The notes: generated by a model from the sequence alone, not told the origin. A stretch of 64,000 bases of DNA from VRUE01 sp035605695 (GCA_035605695.1 DATNGZ010000019.1:168135-232134); one strand, 5' to 3'. Positions 1 to 9,023 are shown, counted from the first letter of the stretch. Numbers and translations are program-made.

Positions 1-1071
1 GGCCGCTGCGGCTCTGTCGCCGCTCCTGCGGGCTTCTCCCCACTGCCGGAACCAGAGGCAGGAGACGATGGCGGTCACGGAGCCGGCCACTTGGTCGCGG
101 TTGGTGGTGAGGCCTTCGCCGGGGATCCGTGACGGCTTAAAACCGCTGGGCACGGGGATCCCCTTCAGCATTTCGCGCACCGCGGCATCGTGGTCGGCGG
201 CTTTGACGACCTTCGCCGGCATCGCGTCGAGCCAGGTCTGCGAGTCCACCGGGGTCAGCCAGTCGAGTCGTTCTTCGAAGGCGGCCAGATCGGGGACCGC
301 GGCCCTCAGTTCGAGCACGTAGCCGCCTTCGGACCAGAGTGCGGTCATCTGGCGATTGCCGGGGCCGCCCTGGTTGACGTAGAACTCGGCTCGCGTGTCG
401 ACGTCGGCGGTCGTATCCAGGACCGGCAGCTTGATCCAGCTCCGGCCGTGTGGGTGCAGACTTTTATGAGCCGTCGAGAGTGAATCCGCCAAGGAGCCGT
501 GAAACCAGCGAAGTTCGACTCTGCGCTGGCGCACCGCCGGCGGGAGCATCCCTGACTCGCGCTCGGCCTTGCAGACCGGAAACTTCCCTGACATGGACGT
601 GACCTCGCGGGCGCAGGTGGTTCGAACCGATTCGTAGGGGACCGGCTTGCCGGTGACGAATTCCATCGACCCTGCGCCTCTGCTGCTGCGAGGCATGTAG
701 GGACCTTGTCCCGCCTCATAGACGTTCTGGACGCGCCAGTCGCGCCCTTCGAGCAGCAGCAGGGGCGTCGACTCGGCGAAGCGAACGAGCACGGCGCCGT
801 AGGCGGGGGAGGGGTGGTTGGAGCCGCCTCCGGTCAGGACGAGGGCAGCGGCAAGGACGACGGCAAGCGCTGCCGAGCCGAGGGCGAGCACGAAGCCCCG
901 TTGGCGATAGCGGCGCGGGCGCGCCGCTTCGAGCTCGAGCAGCGTGGAGAACCCGGCCTCCAGGTCGGCGAGCAGGTCGGCCTCCATTGCCTCGAGGTCA
1001 AGCCCGTCGAGCCGGCCCCGGCCGACGGGGTTGGCGGCGCCGAGCGCCCTCTCGATCTCACGCGTCTTCAT
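1..1071 (-). CDS. Membrane-anchored protein downstream of ECF sigma factor (partial, runs off left edge)
   Basis: An open frame of 357 codons reads from ATG at 1071 to the left edge with no stop, so the C-terminus is missing. Residues 1-57 are charged and cytoplasmic-looking. A single hydrophobic segment at about residues 58-80 (RGFVLALGSAALAVVLAAAL) is followed by a polar region that should lie outside the membrane and carries two cysteines (TTCAREV, FPVCKAE). The start overlaps the sigma gene stop as ATGA, so the two are translationally coupled. That position and topology fit an anti-sigma factor or sigma-regulon membrane protein, but no zinc-binding anti-sigma motif is visible, so the role is inferred from context. 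Confidence 0.75.
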   Translation of the reverse strand, partial: MKTREIERALGAANPVGRGRLDGLDLEAMEADLLADLEAGFSTLLELEAARPRRYRQRGFVLALGSAALAVVLAAALVLTGGGSNHPSPAYGAVLVRFAESTPLLLLEGRDWRVQNVYEAGQGPYMPRSSRGAGSMEFVTGKPVPYESVRTTCAREVTSMSGKFPVCKAERESGMLPPAVRQRRVELRWFHGSLADSLSTAHKSLHPHGRSWIKLPVLDTTADVDTRAEFYVNQGGPGNRQMTALWSEGGYVLELRAAVPDLAAFEERLDWLTPVDSQTWLDAMPAKVVKAADHDAAVREMLKGIPVPSGFKPSRIPGEGLTTNRDQVAGSVTAIVSCLWFRQWGEARRSGDRAAAA

Positions 1072-1649
1072 CTTGCTTCCTCCATCTCGAGTTCCGGTCC
1101 GGGGCTTCCCGCCGTTTCCTGTTGCTCCAGCAAGGCCCGCAGCCGGCGCCGGGCGCGGTGCAGGCGGCTGCGGGCGGCGAGCGAGGAGATCCCGAGGACC
1201 TTCGCCGCCTCCCCCGGCGAGAGCTCCTCCCAGGAGACGAGCAGGAGCAGCTCACGATCGTCGTCGCCCAGCCCGCCCATCGCCCGCAGAACGTCCGCCG
1301 CCTCGCCTACCGGTGCGGGTTGGGTTGCGAGCTCGGTGCGCAGCGACTCGGCAAGGCGCTCCCTCAGCCGGCTACGGCGCCGCTCGGCCCGATGCCGGTT
1401 GGCGATCACCCGGCGTGCCACCCCGAAGAGCCACAGCCTCGCCCCCGCGTCGTTCGGCACCTCGTCGAGGCGCCGCCAGGCGACGAGGAAAGTCTCGGCG
1501 ACGACGTCGGCGGCGTCCTCCGGGTCCTCGACGCGCCGCAGCGCGTAGGCAAGGATCGCCCGCGCCTGATCGCGGTAGAGCTGGCCAAAGCGGATCTGGG
1601 CGAGTTCGCGGCCGAGCGCCCCCTTCTTCTCGATCTGACTCGGGACCAT
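1068..1649 (-). CDS. ECF-family RNA polymerase sigma factor
   Basis: The 193-residue protein has the two-domain ECF layout. The region-2 helices (YRDQARAILAYALRRVEDPE, then DAADVVAETFLVAWRRLDEVP) bind core polymerase and the -10 element. The C-terminal region-4 helix-turn-helix (LSPGEAAKVLGISSLAARSRLHRARRRL) reads the -35 element. The length is normal for the family. The stop overlaps the start of the membrane protein downstream, the usual arrangement for a sigma factor with its regulator or target. The next gene upstream is divergent from 1712, leaving about 60 bases that must hold promoters for both. Confidence 0.92.
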   Translation of the reverse strand: MVPSQIEKKGALGRELAQIRFGQLYRDQARAILAYALRRVEDPEDAADVVAETFLVAWRRLDEVPNDAGARLWLFGVARRVIANRHRAERRRSRLRERLAESLRTELATQPAPVGEAADVLRAMGGLGDDDRELLLLVSWEELSPGEAAKVLGISSLAARSRLHRARRRLRALLEQQETAGSPGPELEMEEAR

Positions 1650-1711
1650 CTATCTCTATATATGTCCGGCCCGGGGCCGGCGTTGCAGGCGGCGTGATCA
1701 AATTACCGACC

Positions 1712-2575
1712 ATGACCGGCAGCGAAGGATCGGGTGCGGTCTCGCCGACCGCCCACTACACCGGTGAGACCTGGGTCAGGAACGGCCTCTCCCATCCGGA
1801 GCTGGGGACCTGGCAGGGCCGCGCGCTCCACCGCGCGCTGGCGCTGCCGATCACCGCCAGCAGAACGCTCGGCGGGCCGACGCTGGAGGGGCTGCTCGTC
1901 GCCCGCCACCGGATCATCGATGCGACTCTCGACGAGCTGATCCAGGGCGGCGTAAGTCAGGTGATCGAGGCCGCCTGCGGGATGTCGCCCCGGGGCTGGC
2001 GCTTCAGCCAACGGTACGGCGAGCGCCTCACATACGTGGAGGCCGACCTGCCGGCGATGGCACGACGCAAGCGCGACGCCCTGGCGCGGATGGGTTCCCT
2101 CAGCGAGCGCCATCGCGTCGCCGAGCTCGACCTCCTGCGCGAGGGCGGCCCGGACAGCCTCGAGTCCCTGGCCCAGGATCTCGACCCGGCCCAAGGCCTG
2201 GTGATAGTGACCGAGGGGTTGCTGACCTATCTCGACGACGAGACCGTCGACGGACTGTGGGGGCGCCTCGCGCGGGTGCTCGAGCGGTTCTCCAAGGGGG
2301 TTTACCTGTCTGACCTGCGCTTCGCCCGGCCGCAGCGGGGCATCGCTGAGCATGCCTTCGACGTCATCCTCAGAGCCTTCGTCCGCGGCAAGGTCCACCC
2401 CTACCGCGGCGACGAAGCTGATGCCGAGGCGGCGCTCCGCGGCGCCGGCTTCAAGCAGGCCCAGCTGCACCGAGGCGACGAGCACCCGGCCGCCGCCGGT
2501 CTCCATGGCGATCCGGGCGCCAGTGTCGTCTGCATCATCGAAGCGACCGCGAACGACGCGAATGGCAAGCCCTAG
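1712..2575 (+). CDS. SAM-dependent methyltransferase, leucine carboxyl methyltransferase (LCM) family
   Basis: A protein of 287 residues from ATG 1712; the frame stays open much further upstream but crosses the divergent sigma gene, so the inner start is preferred. The SAM-binding loop is VIEAACGMSPRGWRFS, followed by an acidic residue that would bind the ribose (LTYVEADLP). The later strand IVTEGLLTYLDDETVDGLW is characteristic of the LCM/PPM family. Bacterial members methylate small molecules or carboxylates; the substrate cannot be told from the sequence. It is a single gene with no obvious pathway partner beside it. Confidence 0.85.
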   Translation: MTGSEGSGAVSPTAHYTGETWVRNGLSHPELGTWQGRALHRALALPITASRTLGGPTLEGLLVARHRIIDATLDELIQGGVSQVIEAACGMSPRGWRFSQRYGERLTYVEADLPAMARRKRDALARMGSLSERHRVAELDLLREGGPDSLESLAQDLDPAQGLVIVTEGLLTYLDDETVDGLWGRLARVLERFSKGVYLSDLRFARPQRGIAEHAFDVILRAFVRGKVHPYRGDEADAEAALRGAGFKQAQLHRGDEHPAAAGLHGDPGASVVCIIEATANDANGKP

Positions 2576-2600
2576 AGCGCTAGTACTTATTGCCTCGCGA

Positions 2601-2792
2601 TCAGCGAGTAACTGTGAACTCGATCGACGCGACTGCAGACGTCCCGCCGTCGGCAAGAGCGGTCACGAGCAAGCGGTAGCGCCCAGGCTCGAGCGTGCGC
2701 CCGCGAATCCTGCCGCGGAAGCCGTAGGCGTTCTCCCCCGCCTCGCCGGTTACCTTCAGGGCGCCGCGGGTCTCGTAGCTGGTGCTGCTACA
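2601..2792 (-). pseudogene. C-terminal remnant of an Ig-like-repeat surface protein
   Basis: On the minus strand this frame reads ...ETRGALKVTGEAGENAY, then FRGRIRGRTLEPGRYRL, then ASIEFTVTR before a TGA at 2601. This matches the usual closing module of actinobacterial secreted beta-sandwich proteins (FxGRIxGRxLxPGRYRLxxxAxDxxG...FTV). The frame has no usable start: it opens at a stop near 2901 and its first part looks random. The rest of the parent gene is absent, so this is a 5'-deleted relic. It fills most of the 313-base gap between the methyltransferase and TetR genes, where nothing else was seen. Confidence 0.6.
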
Positions 2793-2888
2793 GCGTATCG
2801 CCGAAGAGATACGGTGGAGCGCGAACAGGAAGCCGCTTTCGCCGTGAATCTGTCCGCGATCCGGTGGCGGTCGAACTACGGTTAACGC

Positions 2889-3548
2889 GTGGAGACGAAA
2901 CCCTTAGGGGAACAGGCGAAGAAACGGCGGCGACTGTCGCCCGAGTCGATCGTCGAGGCCGCGATCCGCTTGGCCGACGCCGAGGGCCTCGAGGCGGTCT
3001 CGATCAGGCGCGTCGCCGCCGAGCTCGACGCCCGGGCGATGAGCCTCTACGACCATTTCGCCAGTAAGCGAGAGCTGCTCGCCTCGATGGCCGACGAGGG
3101 GGTGGGGGAGATGCTGGCGTCCGGACCCCTGCCGGAGGACTGGCGCGAGGCGGTCGCGGTCTCGGCGCGAAAGATGTACGCCGCTTACGCTCGCCATCCT
3201 TGGATGATCTTCGTCACCGCCGAACGGCCCCCTCCGGGGCCCAACGGCATCAAGATCGCCAAGCAGATGGCAGGGGCGCTAGCGACCCTGCCGCTCGGGC
3301 ACGAGGATGTCTGGCAGGTGCAGGGAATCGTCAACGACTACGTGATCGGCTACTCGTTTCGGACTGTCGGCACCGTGAATCCGGAGGACATGGAAGCGGC
3401 GATCGCCGCCAGTGACGTGATCGAGTTCCCGGAGCTCGCCGCCCTACCCGACAACCTCCGCGCCCGCTCTTCGAGCGAGCGCTTCGAGCTCGGCCTGCAG
3501 ACCGTGCTCGACGGCGTCGAGCGACGTTTTCTCGGTCAACCCGGCTGA
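2889..3548 (+). CDS. TetR-family transcriptional regulator
   Basis: A 219-residue repressor from GTG 2889. The N-terminal helix-turn-helix is SPESIVEAAIRLADAEG, then VSIRRVAAELDARAMSLYDH, followed by the FASKRELL turn typical of TetR proteins. The remaining roughly 150 residues are helical and resemble the TetR_C_1 ligand-binding class (RHPWMIFVTAERPPPGPNG). It lies 36 bases upstream of exonuclease III on the same strand, but that gene is an unlikely regulatory target. The effector is unknown. Confidence 0.88.
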   Translation: METKPLGEQAKKRRRLSPESIVEAAIRLADAEGLEAVSIRRVAAELDARAMSLYDHFASKRELLASMADEGVGEMLASGPLPEDWREAVAVSARKMYAAYARHPWMIFVTAERPPPGPNGIKIAKQMAGALATLPLGHEDVWQVQGIVNDYVIGYSFRTVGTVNPEDMEAAIAASDVIEFPELAALPDNLRARSSSERFELGLQTVLDGVERRFLGQPG

Positions 3549-3584
3549 GGAGCCCTGCCGGCGATCTCAGCCTGCCTGTGTAGC

Positions 3585-4457
3585 GTGCGACCGGTGCGCG
3601 TCGCCACCTGGAACGTGAACTCGGTCAAGCAGCGGTTGCCCCGCCTGCTGCCATGGCTGGACGAACGGCGTCCGGACGTCGTCTGCCTGCAGGAGACGAA
3701 GCTCGCCGACGACGCCTTCCAGGAACTGCTCCGGGACGAGCTGACGGGCCGCGGGTATGAGATCGCCGTGCACGGTGAGGCGACGTGGAACGGCGTCGCG
3801 ATCCTCTCGCGCGTGGGCCTGGAGGACGTCGCGCCTGGCCTCACGGACGCGCCGGGATTTCCGCATCCAGAGGCGCGCGCGGTGGCCGCCACCTGTGGCG
3901 GGATCCGGGTGTCGTCGGTCTACGTGCCGAACGGACGCGAGCCGGGTTCCGAGCATTACGAATACAAGCTCGCCTGGCTGGCCGCGCTGCGCGACGCGGT
4001 GGCCGCGGGCCCCGAGACGACGGTCGTCTGCGGCGACGTCAACATCGCCCCGACCGACGAGGACGTGTTCGACCCGGAGGCCTACATCGGCCAGACGCAC
4101 GTGACGGCACCCGAGCGCGCGGCGCTGGCGGAGCTTCAGGCACTCGGTCTGCGCGATGTCGTCCGCGATCGCTGGCCGAACGAGCGAATCTTCACCTACT
4201 GGGACTACCGCGCCGGAATGTTTCACCGGGACCTAGGAATGCGAATCGACCTGATCCTGGCCGGCTCCCCGGTCGCCGCCCGTGTCCGCGCTGCATGGGT
4301 AGACCGGCAGGCGCGCAAGGGCAAGAACCCAAGCGACCACGCCCCGGTAATCGTCGACCTCGACGAGGCCCCGGACGGGGACATCGGACCGGTCGTGCCG
4401 CCGCCATCGGCTCCGATCACCACGCGCGGCACGGTCAAGCTGCCCCAGTCGCCGTAG
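3585..4457 (+). CDS. xthA: Exodeoxyribonuclease III (AP endonuclease, XthA/ExoA)
   Basis: A 290-residue member of the endonuclease/exonuclease/phosphatase fold that cleaves DNA at abasic sites and trims 3' ends in base-excision repair. Visible landmarks are the N-terminal strand VRVATWNVNSVKQRLP, the metal-binding Glu in CLQETKLAD, the catalytic Asp-Asn pair in CGDVNIAPTDEDVFDP, RIDLIL, and the closing SDHAPVIVDL with catalytic Asp-His. The length is normal. The start is GTG 3585. A roughly 25-residue tail rich in Pro and Ala follows the catalytic core. Confidence 0.93.
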   Translation: MRPVRVATWNVNSVKQRLPRLLPWLDERRPDVVCLQETKLADDAFQELLRDELTGRGYEIAVHGEATWNGVAILSRVGLEDVAPGLTDAPGFPHPEARAVAATCGGIRVSSVYVPNGREPGSEHYEYKLAWLAALRDAVAAGPETTVVCGDVNIAPTDEDVFDPEAYIGQTHVTAPERAALAELQALGLRDVVRDRWPNERIFTYWDYRAGMFHRDLGMRIDLILAGSPVAARVRAAWVDRQARKGKNPSDHAPVIVDLDEAPDGDIGPVVPPPSAPITTRGTVKLPQSP

Positions 4458-4492
4458 TCAGGGATCGAGCTAGGCGGATCCGGACAGCTCTA

Positions 4493-4894
4493 TTAGTCAG
4501 CCCACCAGTCCCGCTGGCCCTCCACGTCTTCGCGCGGATTCTCGCCGAGATTGGGCGCGCCGATGACGAGGATCTCGAGGCCCTCCGGCCCGGCCTCGTA
4601 GCCTCGCCACGTCCCGGGCGGGACGCGCACCGTGTCCCATTGCTTGAGCTCGACGATCTCGTCGTCAAGCTTCATCCGGCCGCTCCCCCGCAGGACCACG
4701 TACACCTCCTCCTGCTCCTTGTGCGTGTGGCCGTAGGGAAAGCGATAGTCGGGCGGGACGCGCTGGTAGCTCAAGCCGGAATTCTCAAGCTCGAGCGCCT
4801 GGGTCGCCATGCGGAACTCCAGCTCCGGCGAGCCGTCAAACTTGGCCCCAAAGTCCTCCAGGTCCTCCTTGAGGTTCCTGAGCGTGAACGGCAC
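4493..4894 (-). CDS. Cupin-domain protein
   Basis: A 133-residue single cupin barrel. Motif 1 is visible as YGHTHKEQEEVYVVLRGSG (metal-ligand-type His-His-Glu positions) and motif 2 as WDTVRVPPGTWRGYEAG, where the usual His appears to be replaced by Trp/Arg, so metal binding is uncertain. The tail has several tryptophans and acids. It is a single gene convergent with xthA. Small cupins of this type act as sugar or small-molecule isomerases or dioxygenases, or only bind ligands; no substrate can be assigned. Confidence 0.8.
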   Translation of the reverse strand: MPFTLRNLKEDLEDFGAKFDGSPELEFRMATQALELENSGLSYQRVPPDYRFPYGHTHKEQEEVYVVLRGSGRMKLDDEIVELKQWDTVRVPPGTWRGYEAGPEGLEILVIGAPNLGENPREDVEGQRDWWAD

Positions 4895-5004
4895 AGGGCA
4901 ATCCTAAGGCACACACGGCAGTGCCCGAGGCCCCTGCCGTCGACGCTGCGCTGCGCCTCGCCCGAACATGTGACCGATAACAATCTCTGGGGTATCCCAA
5001 TTCT

Positions 5005-5391
5005 GTGAGCAACATCGGCCGCGTGGCCATCACCTGTGTCGCGGCGCTTCTGGTTGGCGCCTACACCTACGGGAATGCGTTCGACCTCGACCGCACCGGC
5101 ATCCTCGGTTCTGTCTTGTTCAGCACCGCGTCCACCTGGGCCTTTTTCGCCCTCCCGGCTTTCACGGTCGCGCTCGTAAACCGGTGGTGGGCGCTGTCGG
5201 TTGCTCTGGTCCCGTTCGCCGTCTTGGTTTTTCTGCACTCGGCGACCGACTACGTCTATCCCTACCACGAGGATTCCTACCCGGTTAACGCGTTCATGGT
5301 GACCGTGTTCCTGCTGGCCATCTCCTCCCTCGGCTTCCTGCCGCGCGCCTTGTTCGATCGGGCCGCCTCCAAGGCATGGCTCCCCGAGTAA
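5005..5391 (+). CDS. Small integral membrane protein, function unknown
   Basis: A 128-residue protein from GTG 5005 with about four hydrophobic helices: VAITCVAALLVGAYTYG, TWAFFALPAFTVALV, WALSVALVPFAVLVFL and NAFMVTVFLLAISSLGF. A loop rich in Tyr and acidic residues (ATDYVYPYHEDSYP) sits between helices 3 and 4. It belongs to no family I recognise. It stands alone, with the minus-strand cupin upstream and the convergent PhoD-like gene downstream. Confidence 0.7.
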   Translation: MSNIGRVAITCVAALLVGAYTYGNAFDLDRTGILGSVLFSTASTWAFFALPAFTVALVNRWWALSVALVPFAVLVFLHSATDYVYPYHEDSYPVNAFMVTVFLLAISSLGFLPRALFDRAASKAWLPE

Positions 5392-5483
5392 GGAGCTTCT
5401 AGTGGATTCCAGGACCTTCTGGTGGTCCGGCGGTTTGCGCAGCTTCTCTAGATAAGCAGGGATATGCGGCGATATGAAGAGAG

Positions 5484-5511
5484 TCGGGCACTCCTGGCGA
5501 GAAGTGCCCGA
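5484..5511. terminator. Hairpin between convergent genes
   Basis: A perfect 9-bp inverted repeat (TCGGGCACT / AGTGCCCGA) with a 10-base loop lies between the membrane-protein gene ending at 5391 and the convergent PhoD-like gene ending at 5649. It has no T-run on either side. A bidirectional transcription end is the likeliest role. The rest of this 257-base gap shows no gene. Confidence 0.45.
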
Positions 5512-5648
5512 AACGATGGAAGAGCGGTTGAGAAATGCGCGGCCTCGCCAAGCAAGGCGCACTCGAACCGCGGGGCTCGTGATCGGAAGCTTGTCTCGAT
5601 GCGGCGGTGTCGCGGGATGCTGACTTTCCAGAAGTCCTCGGCTCGAAA

Positions 5649-7286
5649 TTAAGTGAGTTGGTGCTCGTAGGACGGCAGCAGGGCCTGCGTATCGATATCG
5701 CCGGGCGCGGTACGTTCGAGTCGGAGCATTGCGTCGTCGCCGTCAAGAGTCAGGGTCGAGACCTGGTTGTCGAAGCAGGGCCCCTCGAGCAGGCGCCAGC
5801 GGCAGCCGGGGTCGGGAGCGCCGGCGAGTTTCGCCAGGCCCGAGCAGAGTGAGCCGAGAACGGGTCCGAACGCTGCCCGGACGACCCGCCGCTCTTTCTC
5901 TTCGAGTGGGTTGCGGTAGGGAGAGCAGACGGCCTGGTAGATCGGGCTGCGGTTCGAGTCGCCGCCGGGCAGTCCCAGCTCGCAGAGGTAGGCATTGTGG
6001 ACATCGCCGGAGAGGACGACGATCGACTTCGGCGGCTTGCCGTGCTCGCCCCTCGCCACCGCAGCGAGCAGGTCCCTCAGCTTGGCGAAGGAGTTCTGGA
6101 ACGCCGCCCAGTGGTCGAAATCGACCTCGCGCCGCAGCAGCTCGCTGCCCCTCGCAATCACCGGCCCCCAGACGCCATCGCAGAGGCGCTCGTTCCAGGC
6201 CTCGAGCCGATCGAAGGCAGGGGGGAGCAGGAACGGCACCGTCGTCGCCAGCAGCAGATGGTCGAAATCGCCGCGACAGTGATCGACGATCCAGTCCCAC
6301 TCCTCCGCGTCGACGATCGCTCGCTTGTCTTCCTCGAGCACGCGACCGGCGCGCGAGTCGATGAACACCGCCCTGCTGCGGCCGAAGTCGCGGTAAAAGC
6401 TCCAGCGCGATCCGGAAGCGTCGACGTCGATCGCGTCGGCCCACGACCGGAGCACCTCCGAGGCCTGCTGGTTTCCCCGAACCTCCCTGTAGACCTCGCT
6501 GCCGTCGAGCTCGGCCGGCGAGAGGTTGCCGAGGTGCTGGTAGACCCAGTAGCTCGTGACGCAGTCGATGGCCCGGCGGTGCCACCAGGAGCGTCCGCGC
6601 ATCTCTTCCAGCCATGAGTGGGAGATGTTCCAGTCGTCGCTCATGTCGTGGTCGTCCCAGAGCATCGAGACCGAGACCGTCGAGAACAGCCAGCGGATTA
6701 GCGGCTCCTGCCAGCTCTCGCGGTAGAGCCAGGTGTACTCCTCGAAGTCGAGGATCTCCTCGCCCGGGGGCGTCGTGGTGCCCCGCCGCTCCCTGATCTT
6801 GGCCCGAGTTTTCGGCGAGCCCTCGTCCACGTAGATCTGGTCGCCGAGCAGGAACAGCTGGTCGGGACGACGGAAGCGCTCGTCCTCGGCCATCTGCTTG
6901 GCGAGCACCCAGAGTGCGTCCGGCGCGAAGCCGTTGTCATGGTCGGCGCCGTCGGTAAACGGCGGCTCGTGCGGGAGGGCGACGCGGCAGGAGCCGAAGG
7001 CGATCTCCAGCGGGCCCGAGCCGCCAAGGGTGTGGATCACGCTCGGGGGCATGCCCTCCAGGGCCGGCCATACCTGGTGGCCATCGAGCGCCACCTGGTA
7101 CTCGTAAGCGGAGTCGGGGTCGAGGCCTTCGAGCCGGACCAGCGCGTAGTGGTGGTCTTCGACCCGAAAGGTCGGCTCGCTGCGACCGAGGATCTCGACC
7201 TCGCACTGCTCGCTTGCCTCGACCCAGATCGTCGCCTCGGTCTCCGAGACGTAGCGAAGCAGGGGGCCAATCAGGAGGTCGGGCAT
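5649..7286 (-). CDS. PhoD-like metallophosphatase
   Basis: A 545-residue protein starting at ATG 7286, seven bases after the DUF1206 stop. An N-terminal fibronectin-like strand region (LLRYVSETEATIWVEAS) precedes the catalytic core. Metal-binding motifs are visible as FGSCR, LLGDQIYVDE, MLWDDHDMSDDWN and VLSGDVHNAYLCELG, as in PhoD alkaline phosphatase/phosphodiesterases. No signal peptide or Tat motif is seen, so unlike classical PhoD it appears cytoplasmic. It is the last gene of a coupled operon with a lipid kinase and a PAP2 phosphatase, which suggests a phospholipid- or phosphodiester-related role. Confidence 0.88.
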   Translation of the reverse strand: MPDLLIGPLLRYVSETEATIWVEASEQCEVEILGRSEPTFRVEDHHYALVRLEGLDPDSAYEYQVALDGHQVWPALEGMPPSVIHTLGGSGPLEIAFGSCRVALPHEPPFTDGADHDNGFAPDALWVLAKQMAEDERFRRPDQLFLLGDQIYVDEGSPKTRAKIRERRGTTTPPGEEILDFEEYTWLYRESWQEPLIRWLFSTVSVSMLWDDHDMSDDWNISHSWLEEMRGRSWWHRRAIDCVTSYWVYQHLGNLSPAELDGSEVYREVRGNQQASEVLRSWADAIDVDASGSRWSFYRDFGRSRAVFIDSRAGRVLEEDKRAIVDAEEWDWIVDHCRGDFDHLLLATTVPFLLPPAFDRLEAWNERLCDGVWGPVIARGSELLRREVDFDHWAAFQNSFAKLRDLLAAVARGEHGKPPKSIVVLSGDVHNAYLCELGLPGGDSNRSPIYQAVCSPYRNPLEEKERRVVRAAFGPVLGSLCSGLAKLAGAPDPGCRWRLLEGPCFDNQVSTLTLDGDDAMLRLERTAPGDIDTQALLPSYEHQLT

Positions 7287-7293
7287 CGACCGG

Positions 7294-8130
7294 TCAGACC
7301 TTGCGATAGCGGGCGTCGGCCATTGAGTAGATCGCAAACCCCGCCAGCCCGGCGGCGACGAGGCCCAGCAGCGCCGGGCCGTAGGACGAATCGGCGAGCT
7401 GGCGCAGGGCGCCATCGAGCCCGATCGCCTCCTTCGGGTTGTAGTCGATCGCGGCTTTGATCAACCCGTAGCCGATCAGCCCGAAGATGACGGCTCGCGC
7501 CACGTGCCCGAAGACGCCGAGTGCGGTATAGCCCTTGCGCACGCTTTTGCTCATCTCGCCCGTCTTGGCATCTTCGAGGAACTTCTTCCCAAGACCCTTA
7601 TATGCCTGATAGGCGGCGACGCCGATCAGGACAGCCCCGGCGACCCCGACGAGCACCGCGCCACCCGACCACCCCAGGATGCCCCCCGTCGCCTCCTTCG
7701 GCGTTCCCGAGCTGCTGTTGGAGCTGGCGACGATCTCCATCGCCGTCAGGCCGAGGATCCCGTAGGCGACGCCGCTCCCTAGCGCGGCGATCCGGTCGGT
7801 GGCGCTGTCACGCTGTTCGGCGCCGTGGCCGACGGCGGCGCGGGTGAGCCTCCAGAGCGCGTACCCGGCCAGCCCGATCGCCACCAGGACGAGCAGGATC
7901 CTGCCGAACGACTGTTCAGCGATCGCTTTCAGGGCGTCCTGCTGGTTGGCCGCCTTGCCACCGACGCCGAGCGCGAGCTCCAGCGCAAGCACACCGACGA
8001 TCAGATAGACGAGCCCGCGGGCGACGAGGCCCGCGCGGGCAAGCCAGCCGAGTGGCTTGGCTCCCGCGACGTTGTCGCCTTCGCGTTTTGCCTTATCGCC
8101 GAGGTTGTTCACCGGCTGCTCATCGATCAT
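7294..8130 (-). CDS. DUF1206-family membrane protein
   Basis: A 278-residue protein with six hydrophobic helices in three pairs, each pair opening with a related pattern (LARAGLVARGLVYLIVGVLAL; RIAALGSGVAYGILGLTAME; ALGVFGHVARAVIFGLIGYG). This threefold internal repeat is the signature of the DUF1206 family, whose biochemical role is unknown. ATG 8130 overlaps the stop of the lipid kinase as ATGA; further in-frame codons upstream lie inside that gene and are not needed. It sits between the kinase and the PhoD-like gene in a lipid-phosphate operon. Confidence 0.85.
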   Translation of the reverse strand: MIDEQPVNNLGDKAKREGDNVAGAKPLGWLARAGLVARGLVYLIVGVLALELALGVGGKAANQQDALKAIAEQSFGRILLVLVAIGLAGYALWRLTRAAVGHGAEQRDSATDRIAALGSGVAYGILGLTAMEIVASSNSSSGTPKEATGGILGWSGGAVLVGVAGAVLIGVAAYQAYKGLGKKFLEDAKTGEMSKSVRKGYTALGVFGHVARAVIFGLIGYGLIKAAIDYNPKEAIGLDGALRQLADSSYGPALLGLVAAGLAGFAIYSMADARYRKV

Positions 8131-9023
8131 TTCGCACCGCTTTCTTCCCGCGCCGTGCGCGGGACGCATACCGTGATTGCGTCGGGTTCGACCCTGACCT
8201 TGAACGACTTCACATCCGTGCGGTCGCCTCCGTCGAGCTCGTAGGGGACCTTGCGGCTGAGCTTCACTCGCACCTTGCGCCCCTGGGTGACCCGCACGAA
8301 CGGCGACTTCTGGACGCTGCCGAGCGCCGTTCGGGCGACCGCGCGCATCAGCTGCAGGGGGCCCTCGGAGGTGAGCACGCCGATGTCGAGCAGGCCATCG
8401 TCGGGCCGGGCGTCGGCGAACATCTCGATGCCCCCGAACAGCCCCCCCACGTTGCCGACCAAGACGCAGCTCGCGGGCCCCTCGTACCAGCGCGTCCCAT
8501 CGATCTTGATCTTGGCCTCGAAGCTCGGGGTGTTGAGCTTCGCGGCGCCGCCGAGCACGTAGGCGCCGCGGCCGAGACGGTCCTTGAGCTCGTCGGCGCC
8601 CTGGATCATCGCCGCGTCGAAGCCGGCCCCGGCCATAACGCAGAAACGCTCGCCCTCGAAGCGGCCGACGTCGAGGCGGCGGCGTTCGCCGAGCAGTGCG
8701 ACCTGCACGGCCTCGGCGATGTCAGGCTCGATGCCGAGGTTCGTCGCGAAGAGGTTCGAGGTCCCCGCCGGGACGATCGCAAGCGGCACCGGGGTGTCGC
8801 CGAGCGCGTTGACGCAGCGCCGCACCATGCCGTCCCCGCCCCAGATGAGGATCAGCTCGGCGCCATCCTTCAGCACTCGCTTGACCGCAGCCGGCGCCCG
8901 CTTGCTCTTCGGCACCTCGATCCACAGCGGTTCCGAGACGCCCGCCTCCGCGAGCGTGCGCCGCAGCTCCGAGAGCCCGCCTCCGAGCGTCTTTCCGGCG
9001 TGGGCGACAACCGCCAGCTTCAC
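8127..9023 (-). CDS. Diacylglycerol-kinase-family lipid kinase
   Basis: A 298-residue protein from GTG 9023, which overlaps the upstream PAP2 stop as GTGA. The nucleotide-binding loop LIWGGDGMVRRCVNAL and the following PLAIVPAGTSNLFATNLGI are the DAGK catalytic hallmarks, although the GTxN motif is here GTSN. The C-terminal beta sandwich (GAGFDAAMIQGA, LLDIGVLTSEG, YELDGGDRTD) is that of DgkB/YegS proteins. Members phosphorylate diacylglycerol or related lipids. Coupling to a PAP2 phosphatase suggests a phosphatidate/diacylglycerol cycle. Confidence 0.9.
   Translation of the reverse strand: MKLAVVAHAGKTLGGGLSELRRTLAEAGVSEPLWIEVPKSKRAPAAVKRVLKDGAELILIWGGDGMVRRCVNALGDTPVPLAIVPAGTSNLFATNLGIEPDIAEAVQVALLGERRRLDVGRFEGERFCVMAGAGFDAAMIQGADELKDRLGRGAYVLGGAAKLNTPSFEAKIKIDGTRWYEGPASCVLVGNVGGLFGGIEMFADARPDDGLLDIGVLTSEGPLQLMRAVARTALGSVQKSPFVRVTQGRKVRVKLSRKVPYELDGGDRTDVKSFKVRVEPDAITVCVPRTAREESGAK

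Noticed and set aside
944..1711. A long N-terminal extension of the LCM methyltransferase
   Set aside because: It would run through the divergent sigma-factor gene and has a Pro/Arg-rich composition; ATG 1712 matches the family start.
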